Shown one piece after another: positions 43,901 through 51,506 of a stretch of DNA of 64,000 bases (positions are counted from its first letter, which is position 1; the number at the start of each line of letters is the position of its first letter). This stretch comes from Kitasatospora azatica KCTC 9699. GTDB lineage: Bacteria > Actinomycetota > Actinomycetes > Streptomycetales > Streptomycetaceae. The translations under genes and the position numbers were made by a program. Under the pieces are notes generated by a model, which was not told the DNA's origin, searched no databases, and was given only the letters and a program-made list of their open reading frames with translations. The stretch covers positions 1,178,001-1,242,000 of the forward strand of contig NZ_JQMO01000003.1 in the NCBI RefSeq assembly GCF_000744785.1, given 5' to 3'.

Positions 43901-44395
43901 CTGGAACGCGGCCGCGCCACCCTGGCCACCGAGCACGACTTCGACCTGACCCTGCCGGTCGGCGAGCTGGCGGTGCGGATCCGCGGGGTGATGGACCGGG
44001 TCGAGCAGGACGCGGTCGGGCGGGCCTACGTGGTCGACTTCAAGACCGGCAAGCGGGCGCCGAGCGACAAGTCGCTGCCCGAGCACAAGCAGCTGGCGGT
44101 CTATCAGCTGGCGGTCCGCGAGGGCGCCCTGGACGACCTGGTGAACCAGCGTCCACCGCTGGGCGGCGCCGAGCTGGTGCAGCTGCGGTTCGAGGACAAG
44201 AAGCTTCCGGACGCCCCGAAGGTGCAGCACCAGCCGCCGCCCGAGGGCGAGCCGTGGATCGAGAACCTGCTCGCGGACGCGGCCGGCCGGGTGCTGGCCG
44301 AGCGCTTCGTCCCGACCGCCGGGGACAGCTGCGGCCACTGCGCCTTCAAGGGGAGCTGCTCGGCCCAGCGCGACGGGCGCCAGCTGGTCGACTAG
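40932..44395 (+). pseudogene. adnA: AdnA-like UvrD/REP helicase-nuclease, reading frame broken at about 43,290-43,330
   Basis: The 5' frame (40932 to about 43290) has a complete SF1 helicase set: GPGTGKT, VDEYQDTDPAQ, GDPDQSIYAFRGA, HRSKGLEW and VAATRAKERL. The 3' frame (from about 43330) holds an Fe-S PD-(D/E)XK nuclease: SGSGLEQLDSCSLQWFL, VVDFKTGKRAP and CGHCAFKGSC. The frames differ by one base, and a dispersed repeat with a G6C5 run sits at the junction. One extra base there would give a continuous 1154-residue protein, close to family length. Either the gene is disrupted, frameshifting occurs, or the run is misread. adnB follows, as in mycobacterial Rv3202c-Rv3201c. Confidence 0.8.
43291..43326. 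repeat. Dispersed hairpin repeat, copy 2, inside adnA
   Basis: CCCCCAGCC pairs with GGCCGGGGGG around a short TCC-type loop, then CCCCCATTCCGG. It is the same layout as the copy at 32465-32502. It lies between the helicase part (ending RELYREEL) and the nuclease part (VLRRTPPVTVEDV) and coincides with the frame break. Confidence 0.75.
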
Positions 44396-44477
44396 CCCTC
44401 GACCGGCCGCTGACCGGGCACTGACCGGGCACTGATCGATTAGGCGCTCTGTCGGGCCCGCCGGTTACCGTGTCCCA

Positions 44478-47400
44478 ATGCTCAGCCACCCCGACCAGCT
44501 CAAGGAGCTGCTCGGCATCCCCTTCAACCGCGAGCAGATGCGGGCCATCGGCGCCCCGCTGGACCCTGCTGTGATCGTCGCGGGCGCGGGGTCGGGCAAG
44601 ACCACGGTGATGGCCGCCCGGGTGGTCTGGCTGGTCGGCTCGGGGGCGGTCAAGCCCGAGCAGGTGCTCGGCCTGACCTTCACCAACAAGGCCGCCGCCG
44701 AGCTCGCCGAGCGGGTGCGCACCGCGCTGGCCCGGGCCGGGCTGCGCGAGGCCGAACTCCTCGGCCAGTCGGCCGGCGAGCTGGGCGGCGAGCCGGAGAT
44801 CTCCACCTACCACGCCTTCGCCGGCCGCCTGCTCAAGGAACACGGGCTGCGGATCGGCATCGAGCCGGACGTCCGGCTGCTCGCCGACGCCACCCGCTTC
44901 CAGCTGGCCGCCCGGGTGCTGCGCTCGGCGCGCGGCCCGTTCCCGCACCTCAAGGACCGCTTCTCGGCCCTGGTCGGCGAGCTGACCGCGCTCGACGCGG
45001 AGCTCGCCGAGCACCTGGTGGAGCCCGCCGAGCTGCGCGCCTTCGACGCCGAGCTGCTGGACGAGCTGGCCGTCGCCAAGCTGACCAACCAGGACCTGCG
45101 CGACGTCCCGGAGGCGGCCCGCGGCCGCCAGGAGCTGCTCACCCTGGTCGAGGAGTACCGGCGGCGCAAGCACGCGGCAGGGCTGATGGACTTCGGTGAC
45201 CAGATCGCCGCCTCGGCCAGGCTGGCCATGCAGCGTCCGGAGGTGGGCCGGCTGCTGCGCGAGCAGTACCGGGTGGTGCTGCTGGACGAGTACCAGGACA
45301 CCTCGGTCGCCCAGCGGCGGCTGCTGGCCGGGCTGTTCGGCGGCCCCGGCAGCGACGGCCACCCGGTGACCGCCGTCGGCGACCCCTGCCAGGCCATCTA
45401 CGGCTGGCGCGGTGCCTCGGTGGCCAACCTGGACGACTTCCCCGGCCACTTCCCCAAGGCCGACGGTGCGCCGGCCGCCCGCTACGCGCTGAGCGAGAAC
45501 CGGCGCAGCGGCGGGCGGCTGCTGGCCTTCGCCAACGAGCTGGCCACCCCGCTGCGTGAACTGCACGAGGGCGTCGAGGCGCTGCGTCCGGCCCCCGGCG
45601 CCGAGCTGGACGGCTTCGCCCGGGTCGCCCTGCTGCCCACCCACGCCGAGGAGATCGCCTGGCTGGCCGACTCCATCGCGCATCTGGTGCGCACCGGGAC
45701 GGCGCCCGGCTCGATCGCGGTGCTCTGCCGGGGCGGCGCGGCCTTCCCCGACATCCACGCGGCGCTGGTGGCCCGGGAGGTCCCGGTCGAGGTGGTGGGC
45801 CTGGGCGGGCTGCTGCAGCTGCCCGAGGTGGCCGACCTGGTCGCGGTCTGCGAGGTGCTGCAGGACCCGACCGCCAACGCCGCCCTGGTCAGGCTGTTGA
45901 TCGGCCCGCGCTGGCGGATCGGCCCGCGCGACCTGGCGCTGCTCGGGCGCCGGGCCGCCGAGCTGGTGCGCACCGCCCGGCTGGACGGCGGCGACCCGCT
46001 GGCCGCGGCGGTGGCCGAGACCGATCCGACCGAGGTGGTCTCGCTCTCGGACGCGCTGGAGACCTTCCTGGAAGCCGCCCAGCCGGACGAGCTGCCGTTC
46101 TCCGCGCAGGCCCGTCAGCGCTTCGCATACTTTGCAAAGGAGATCCGGGACCTGCGTCGAGTACTCGCCGAACCGCTGATGGACGTGCTGCACCGGGTGC
46201 TCACCGTCACCGGCCTCGAGGTCGAGCTGGCCGCCTCCCCCCACGCCCTGGCGGCCCGCCGCCGGGAGACCCTGCACGCCTTCCTGGACATCGCCGCCGG
46301 CTTCGCCGATCTGGACGGCGACCCGGGCCTGGCGGCCTTCCTGGCCTTCCTGCGCGCCGCCCAGGAGTACGACCGGGGCCTGGACACCAGCCTGCCCGGC
46401 GGCGAGGACACCGTGAAGGTGCTCACCGCGCACAAGTCCAAGGGCCTGGAATGGGACGTGGTCGCCCTGCCCGGCCTGGTCAAGGGCGCCTTCCCGAGCA
46501 ACCGCAGCCGGGAGCGCTGGACCAGCCGCCGCCACGTGCTGCCCTACCCGCTGCGCGGCGACGCCGCCACGCTGCCCGAGGTGCCGGGCTGGAACGCCAA
46601 GGGCATGACCGCCTTCAAGGCCGGCCTCAAGGAGCAGACCGGCACCGAGGAGCTGCGGCTCGGCTACGTCGCGGTGACCCGCCCGCGCTCGCTGCTGCTG
46701 GCCGGCGGCCACTGGTGGGGCCCGAGCCAGAGCACGGTGCGCGGCCCGTCCGAGTACCTGGACGCGCTGCGGATGCACGCCGAGCGGCCGGGCGCCGGCG
46801 AGGTCGAGCACTGGGCCGAGCCGCCGCTCGAGGGTGCCGGGAACCCGGCCCTGCAGACCACCGGCGACACCCCTTGGCCGTTGCCGCTGGACCCGGCCGC
46901 GCAGCTGGCCCGGCGCCGGGTGGCCGAGGTGGTGACCCGACGCCTCGCCGGGCAGCCGGCGCCCGCCGCCGAGCGGCTGACCGTCGAGGAGCAGCGCCAG
47001 GTGGCCTCCTGGGACCGCGATCTGACCGCGCTGCTCGGCGAGCTGGAGCGGTCCCGCCGTACCGTGCGCGAGGTGCCGCTGCCGCCCGCGCTCTCGGCCT
47101 CCCAGCTGATGCGGCTGGCCGCCGACCCGGACGGCTTCGCCCATGAGCTGGCCCGCCCGCTGCCCCGCCCGCCGCAGACCGCGGCCCGTCGCGGCACCCG
47201 CTTCCACGCTTGGATCCAGGCCCAGTTCAGCCGCAGCGCGGCACTCCCGCTGCTCGAACCGGACGCGCTGCCCGGCCTGGAGGACGACGGCATCGCGGAC
47301 GAGCATGACCTGGAGCAGCTCAAGGAGGCCTTCCTGCGCGGCCCGTACGCCCACCGCCGCCCGTACCGGGTCGAGGTCCCGGTGCAACTGGTGCTCGGTG

Positions 47401-47681
47401 GGCGGGTGGTGCGCGGCCGGATCGACGCGGTGTACCGCGAGGGTGACGACGACGCTGGGTCACGTTTCGAGGTGGTGGACTGGAAGACCGGCCACCAGGA
47501 GAGCGCCGACCCGCTCCAGTTGGCGATCTACCGGCTCGCCTGGGCCGAGCAGTACGGCCTGCCGCTGGAGCAGGTCACCGCTGCCTTCTGCTACATCCGC
47601 AGCGGTCGGATCGAAAGACCGGTAGGACTTCCTGACCGGAATGCGTTGGAAACGCTTCTGATCGGGAACAGTGACTATTAG
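44478..47681 (+). CDS. adnB: AdnB-like UvrD/REP helicase-nuclease
   Basis: 1067 residues. Helicase motifs: GAGSGKTTVMAARV (about 35-48), LLDEYQDTSVAQ (about 270), GDPCQAIYGWRGAS, HKSKGLEWDVV and GYVAVTRPRS. The C-terminal RecB-type nuclease has RGTRFHAWIQ, GRIDAVY and FEVVDWKTGHQ, all catalytic positions intact. With the preceding gene it would form the AdnAB heterodimer that resects DNA double-strand breaks for recombination in actinobacteria. ATG 44478 follows TACCGT by 6 nt with no Shine-Dalgarno, so it has its own leaderless promoter. This may keep it expressed even if adnA is broken. Confidence 0.93.
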   Translation: MLSHPDQLKELLGIPFNREQMRAIGAPLDPAVIVAGAGSGKTTVMAARVVWLVGSGAVKPEQVLGLTFTNKAAAELAERVRTALARAGLREAELLGQSAGELGGEPEISTYHAFAGRLLKEHGLRIGIEPDVRLLADATRFQLAARVLRSARGPFPHLKDRFSALVGELTALDAELAEHLVEPAELRAFDAELLDELAVAKLTNQDLRDVPEAARGRQELLTLVEEYRRRKHAAGLMDFGDQIAASARLAMQRPEVGRLLREQYRVVLLDEYQDTSVAQRRLLAGLFGGPGSDGHPVTAVGDPCQAIYGWRGASVANLDDFPGHFPKADGAPAARYALSENRRSGGRLLAFANELATPLRELHEGVEALRPAPGAELDGFARVALLPTHAEEIAWLADSIAHLVRTGTAPGSIAVLCRGGAAFPDIHAALVAREVPVEVVGLGGLLQLPEVADLVAVCEVLQDPTANAALVRLLIGPRWRIGPRDLALLGRRAAELVRTARLDGGDPLAAAVAETDPTEVVSLSDALETFLEAAQPDELPFSAQARQRFAYFAKEIRDLRRVLAEPLMDVLHRVLTVTGLEVELAASPHALAARRRETLHAFLDIAAGFADLDGDPGLAAFLAFLRAAQEYDRGLDTSLPGGEDTVKVLTAHKSKGLEWDVVALPGLVKGAFPSNRSRERWTSRRHVLPYPLRGDAATLPEVPGWNAKGMTAFKAGLKEQTGTEELRLGYVAVTRPRSLLLAGGHWWGPSQSTVRGPSEYLDALRMHAERPGAGEVEHWAEPPLEGAGNPALQTTGDTPWPLPLDPAAQLARRRVAEVVTRRLAGQPAPAAERLTVEEQRQVASWDRDLTALLGELERSRRTVREVPLPPALSASQLMRLAADPDGFAHELARPLPRPPQTAARRGTRFHAWIQAQFSRSAALPLLEPDALPGLEDDGIADEHDLEQLKEAFLRGPYAHRRPYRVEVPVQLVLGGRVVRGRIDAVYREGDDDAGSRFEVVDWKTGHQESADPLQLAIYRLAWAEQYGLPLEQVTAAFCYIRSGRIERPVGLPDRNALETLLIGNSDY

Positions 47682-47871
47682 GTCACAGAGAGCATTCAAC
47701 TCGTCACACAGTCGTGCGAAATCGATGCAGAGTGCACGTTTCGCGCCTATTGTGGGGTCGGTAACCGGTCACCCGCTTCTGCTCGGCCGCCGGACAGGCC
47801 CCCGATCATCACCCTCAGTCATCGCCGCAGGTGCCCAGGGCACCGGGCGCCTTCTGCTGGAGACACCTACC

Positions 47872-49065
47872 TTGAGCGTGACCGGATGGTTCAGAGACCG
47901 GCTGGCCGGTCCGACCCGGGGCCCGGCCACCGTCCGCTCGACGGGCACCTGGCCCAGAACAGCACTCGCCCTGCCCTTCATCGGCATGGCCCTGGTGGTC
48001 GGCCTGGACTACCTGAGCACCCTCGAGGTGACGGTCGAACCGGCCCTGACCGCGGTGCCCGCACTCGCGGCCATCGTCAGCCGCCGGGTCTGGTACCCGA
48101 TCCTGACCGGCGTGCTCGCGGAGTTCGCCGCCTTCCTGATGGCCGTCTACAACAACGTGCTCGGCGATTCCGTGCACAGCGCCACCGTCTTCGCGATCGC
48201 CCTGGTCACCGCGATCAGCTGGGTCAGCGCCACGCTGCGGGTCAGACAGGACCAGGCGCTGGCCGACGCCCAGCTGGTGGCCGAGATCGCCCGCCGGGTG
48301 CTGCTGCGCCCGGTCCCCGACCGGGTCGGCACGGTGCGGGCCGCCGTGCACTACGCGGCCGCCGCCGCGCACGCCCGGATCGGCGGCGACCTCTACGAGG
48401 TGGTCAACACCCGGCACGGGGTCCGCGCGGTGGTCGGCGACGTGCGCGGCAAGGGACTGAACGCGGTGGAGACCGCGGCCGCCGTGCTCGGCGCCTTCCG
48501 CGAGGCCGCGCACCAGGAGCCGGCGCTGGACAAGGTGGCCGGCTGGCTGGCGGTCAGTCTGGACCGGGCGCTGCACGAGAACGACCACCCCGGGGTGGAG
48601 GAGGAGTTCGTCACCCTGGTGCTGATCGGGGTCGGCCACGACGGCATCGCCGAGATCGTCAACTGCGGCCACCCCGCCCCGCTGCTGCTGCGCGGCGACG
48701 GGACGGTGACGGTGCTCGAGCTGGACGAGACGGTGCCGCCGCTCGGCGTGCTCGACCCGGCGGACGTGGCGCCGCCGGTGCAGCGGGTGCTGTTCGAGCC
48801 GGGGGACCGGGTGCTGCTCTTCACCGACGGCGTGATCGAGGCCCGCAACCGGGCCGGGCACTTCTACCCGCTGGCCGAGCGGCTGCCCGGCTGTGCCGAG
48901 GGCGGCCCGGTGGACGTGCTGCGCCGGCTGCACACGGACGTGGTGCGCCACGTCGGCAGGCAGCTCGGCGACGACGCGGCGATGCTGCTGCTGCAGTACG
49001 AGCCGGCGGCCGCCGGTCCGCAGCAGCAGTTGCCGCACCAGAACGGCCGGCTGGCCCGCCAGTAG
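47872..49065 (+). CDS. Membrane-bound SpoIIE-type PP2C phosphatase
   Basis: 397 residues. Three N-terminal membrane helices (TALALPFIGMALVVGLDYLS, VPALAAIVSRRVWYPILTG, ATVFAIALVTAISWVSA) precede a PP2C/SpoIIE domain at about 175-380. Metal and catalytic motifs are ARIGGDLYEVV, VVGDVRGKGLNA, LFTDGVIEARN and QLGDDAAMLLL. It likely dephosphorylates an anti-sigma-factor antagonist in response to a membrane signal. TTG 47872 is 9 nt after GGAG; GTG 47878 is an alternative. The Gln-rich tail (GPQQQLPHQ) is not conserved-looking. The 190-bp region upstream shows no other gene. Confidence 0.87.
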   Translation: MSVTGWFRDRLAGPTRGPATVRSTGTWPRTALALPFIGMALVVGLDYLSTLEVTVEPALTAVPALAAIVSRRVWYPILTGVLAEFAAFLMAVYNNVLGDSVHSATVFAIALVTAISWVSATLRVRQDQALADAQLVAEIARRVLLRPVPDRVGTVRAAVHYAAAAAHARIGGDLYEVVNTRHGVRAVVGDVRGKGLNAVETAAAVLGAFREAAHQEPALDKVAGWLAVSLDRALHENDHPGVEEEFVTLVLIGVGHDGIAEIVNCGHPAPLLLRGDGTVTVLELDETVPPLGVLDPADVAPPVQRVLFEPGDRVLLFTDGVIEARNRAGHFYPLAERLPGCAEGGPVDVLRRLHTDVVRHVGRQLGDDAAMLLLQYEPAAAGPQQQLPHQNGRLARQ

Positions 49066-49090
49066 CGCCAGCCGGTCCACCCGGCCCGGC

Positions 49091-50074
49091 TCAGAGGTCC
49101 ACTTCGACCAGCAGCGGCCGGTGGTCCGAGACGCCGACCCGCGGCGCCGCGACCGTGCCCACCGCGGTGCGCGGCACCCCGACGGCGAGCACGTGGTCGA
49201 ACTGCACGGTCGGCCGGTGCGACGGGTAGGTGGGCGTGCGGGCCAGGTCGTGCCAGCCCTGCAGCTGGGCGCCCGGCTCCCGGCCCCGGCGCCGGCGTGC
49301 TCCCGGTACCGCCGGTCCGGCGCCGCGTGCGTGCCGGGCCGCGCGCAGCTCGCGGATCCGCCGGCGGGAGGCGGGCGCCCGGTCCAGGGCGGTCGCGCCG
49401 CCCAGCACCGTGCGGGGCACCGGGCCGACCAGGTTGAAGTCGCCGAGCACCAGGTACGGCCGCGGCAGGTCGGCGATCCACCGCCGGATGCCCGCGAGTT
49501 GGGCCATGTTCCAGCCGGGCACGAAGGACAGATGGGTGGCCACCACGGTGAACGGCCCCTGCTCGCCCTCGAGTACGGCGGCCAGCGCGGCCCGCGGCTC
49601 GTCCGGTACGGGGGTCAGCCCGCGTCGGCCCGCCACCCGCAGCGGCAGGCCGAACGGCGCCGGCGCGAACCGCCGGGCCCGCCAGTGGTGCACCGGGAGC
49701 CGGGTGAGCAGCGCGGTTCCGTAGGAGGGACGGTCGGTGGCGGTGTCCAGGTCGTCCGGGCCGTAGACCTGGAGGCCGGTCACCGCGGGGTCGCGCAGCC
49801 AGCCGGCCACCGGCGCCGGGCGGCCGTGCAGCGCGGCGGCGAACCGCCAGTCGGCCGCGCCCATCGCCTTGGCGGCCACCGCGCTCTGGTCGGTCAGGCC
49901 GGAGCGCTGTTGGTGGCGGTCCACCTCCTGGAGCGCCAGTACGTCGGGGTCGAGCGCGGCGATCGCCTCCTGCAGCGGATCGGCTGCCTCGGCCGGGTAG
50001 GGGAGCGGGCTGCCGTCGGCGGCGAGCGGCTGGCCGTGCAGCAGGTTGAAGGTCGCAATTCGCAGTGGGCTCAC
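49091..50074 (-). CDS. Endonuclease/exonuclease/phosphatase (EEP) family hydrolase
   Basis: 327 residues. EEP motifs in order: RIATFNLLHG, LALQEVDRHQ (Glu), VVATHLSFVPG (His), LVLGDFNLVGP (DxN) and VSDHRPLLVEV (SDH). The fold covers nucleases, phosphodiesterases and sphingomyelinases; without a signal peptide this one is cytoplasmic, and the substrate is unknown. An Arg-rich insert (ASRRRIRELRAARHARGAG) near residue 255 is unusual. GTG 50074 follows TACCGT by 8 nt and has no Shine-Dalgarno. Divergent from the PadR operon, with only 71 bp between starts. Confidence 0.87.
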   Translation of the reverse strand: MSPLRIATFNLLHGQPLAADGSPLPYPAEAADPLQEAIAALDPDVLALQEVDRHQQRSGLTDQSAVAAKAMGAADWRFAAALHGRPAPVAGWLRDPAVTGLQVYGPDDLDTATDRPSYGTALLTRLPVHHWRARRFAPAPFGLPLRVAGRRGLTPVPDEPRAALAAVLEGEQGPFTVVATHLSFVPGWNMAQLAGIRRWIADLPRPYLVLGDFNLVGPVPRTVLGGATALDRAPASRRRIRELRAARHARGAGPAVPGARRRRGREPGAQLQGWHDLARTPTYPSHRPTVQFDHVLAVGVPRTAVGTVAAPRVGVSDHRPLLVEVDL

Positions 50075-50123
50075 ACCTGGTGACGGTACGCCTCGACCCG
50101 GTCGAAGCTTGTGAGTGCACCGC

Positions 50124-50147
50124 ATACCGGGTATACATACTCGGTAT
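50124..50147. promoter_or_regulatory. PadR operator palindrome over promoter and start codon
   Basis: Outer arms ATACCG (50124-50129) and CGGTAT (50142-50147); inner arms GTAT (50131-50134) and ATAC (50137-50140); centre AC. All paired positions match except one flanking base. The right arm contains the first two bases of the PadR ATG, and TATACA (50132-50137) inside it is a -10-like box. A bound dimer would block the operon's promoter. Confidence 0.7.
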
Positions 50148-50754
50148 GTCCATCAGACACGGCCTGCTCGCCCTGCTCGACCAGGGCCCCCGCTACGGCT
50201 ACCAGCTGCGCACCGAGTTCGAGGCCAGGACCGGCGCCACCTGGCCGCTCAACGTCGGCCAGGTCTACACCACCCTCGGCCGACTGGAGCGCGACGGCCT
50301 GGTGGTCCCGGACGGCGAGGACGAGGAGGGGCACCTCTTCTACTCCGTCACCGAGAAGGGACGCGCCGAACTGCGTGCCTGGTTCGACACCCCGGTGCCG
50401 CGGACCAACCCGCCCCGGGACGAGCTGGCGATCAAGCTCGCCATGGCGGTGACCGTGCCCGGCGTGGACGTGCACGCGGTGGTCCAGGGCCAGCGCCGGC
50501 ACAGCATCCAGGCGCTGCAGGACTACACCCGGCTGAAGGCCCGGGCGCTGGCCGGGATGGCGGACGAGGCCGCCGGCAGCTCCGAACTCGCCTGGCTGCT
50601 GGTGCTGGACCAGCTGATCTTCCAGACCGAGGCCGAGGTCCGCTGGCTCGACCACTGCGAGACCCGCCTCGCCGCCCACCGGGCTCCGGCGCCCGAGAGC
50701 GCCGGCGCGCCGCCCGCGCGCCGCCGGACCAAGCAACGACAGGGGGAACGATGA
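50146..50754 (+). CDS. PadR-family transcriptional regulator
   Basis: 202 residues. The winged helix at about 1-90 is typical PadR: HGLLALLDQGPRYGYQLRTE, WPLNVGQVYTTLGRLERDGL and a beta wing containing GHLFYSVTEKGR. The C-terminal Vir-type helical domain mediates dimerisation. ATG 50146 is chosen because the domain starts there; a longer frame is not supported. TATACA ends 8 nt upstream, so the mRNA may be leaderless. Its stop overlaps the ABC gene start (ATGA). PadR-ABC-FtsX sets are often induced by peptide antibiotics or envelope stress; the inducer is unknown. Confidence 0.93.
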   Translation: MSIRHGLLALLDQGPRYGYQLRTEFEARTGATWPLNVGQVYTTLGRLERDGLVVPDGEDEEGHLFYSVTEKGRAELRAWFDTPVPRTNPPRDELAIKLAMAVTVPGVDVHAVVQGQRRHSIQALQDYTRLKARALAGMADEAAGSSELAWLLVLDQLIFQTEAEVRWLDHCETRLAAHRAPAPESAGAPPARRRTKQRQGER

Positions 50755-51506
50755 CCGACACCCGAGCAGTACTCCATCTCGAGCAGGTGACCCGGATCCA
50801 CGGCCAGGGTGCCGCCGAGGTGCACGCGCTGCGCGGCGTGGACCTGGAGGTCCGCGCCGGCGAGTTCGTCGCCGTGATGGGCCCCTCCGGGTCCGGCAAG
50901 TCCACCCTGCTCACGCTGGCGGGCGGACTGGACAGTCCGACCGGCGGCCGGGTCCTGGTCGAGGGCAGGTCACTCGGCGACCTCTCCCGCAAGAAGCTGG
51001 CCGAGGTCCGCCGCCGCTCGATCGGCTACGTCTTCCAGGACTACAACCTGATCCCCGCGCTGACCGCCGTCGAGAACATCATGCTGCCGCGGGAACTGGA
51101 CGGGACCTCCACCCGCGCCGCCCGCCGGGAAGCGCTGGCCGCGCTCGAGGAGCTCGGCATCGGCGAGCTGGCCGACCGGTTCCCCGACGACATGTCGGGC
51201 GGCCAGCAGCAGCGGGTGGCGATCGCCCGGGCGCTGATCGGCGACCGCCGCCTGGTGCTGGCGGACGAGCCGACCGGCGCACTCGACTCCGCCAGCGGCG
51301 AGCAGGTGCTCGCGGTGCTGCGGGCCCGCTGCGACGAGGGCGCGGCCGCCATGATGGTCACCCACGAGGCCCGGCACGCGGCCTGGGCGGACCGGGTGGT
51401 CTTCCTGCGGGACGGTCTGATGGTCGACGAGACCGGCCGGCAGAACGCCGAGTCCCTGCTGGTCACCGCCGCCACCAACTCGCTGCCCAAGTCGGTGGAC
51501 GAGTGA
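50751..51506 (+). CDS. ABC transporter ATP-binding protein (MacB/LolD type)
   Basis: 251 residues. Walker A GPSGSGKST (about residues 44-52), Q-loop VFQDYNLIPALTAVEN, signature MSGGQQQRVAIARAL, Walker B LVLADEPTGALD and H-loop MVTHEARHAA. The type-VII (FtsX-partner) pattern DEPTGALDS fits the permease encoded next. A purine-rich AGGGGGA precedes the ATG, which overlaps the PadR stop; the stop overlaps the permease GTG. The energy is probably used for extrusion or mechanotransmission rather than import. Confidence 0.95.
   Translation: MTDTRAVLHLEQVTRIHGQGAAEVHALRGVDLEVRAGEFVAVMGPSGSGKSTLLTLAGGLDSPTGGRVLVEGRSLGDLSRKKLAEVRRRSIGYVFQDYNLIPALTAVENIMLPRELDGTSTRAARREALAALEELGIGELADRFPDDMSGGQQQRVAIARALIGDRRLVLADEPTGALDSASGEQVLAVLRARCDEGAAAMMVTHEARHAAWADRVVFLRDGLMVDETGRQNAESLLVTAATNSLPKSVDE

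Noticed and set aside
44346..47387. 1013-codon open frame antisense to adnB
   Set aside because: Gln/Gly/Leu/His-rich shadow without motifs; the sense strand carries intact helicase and nuclease motifs.
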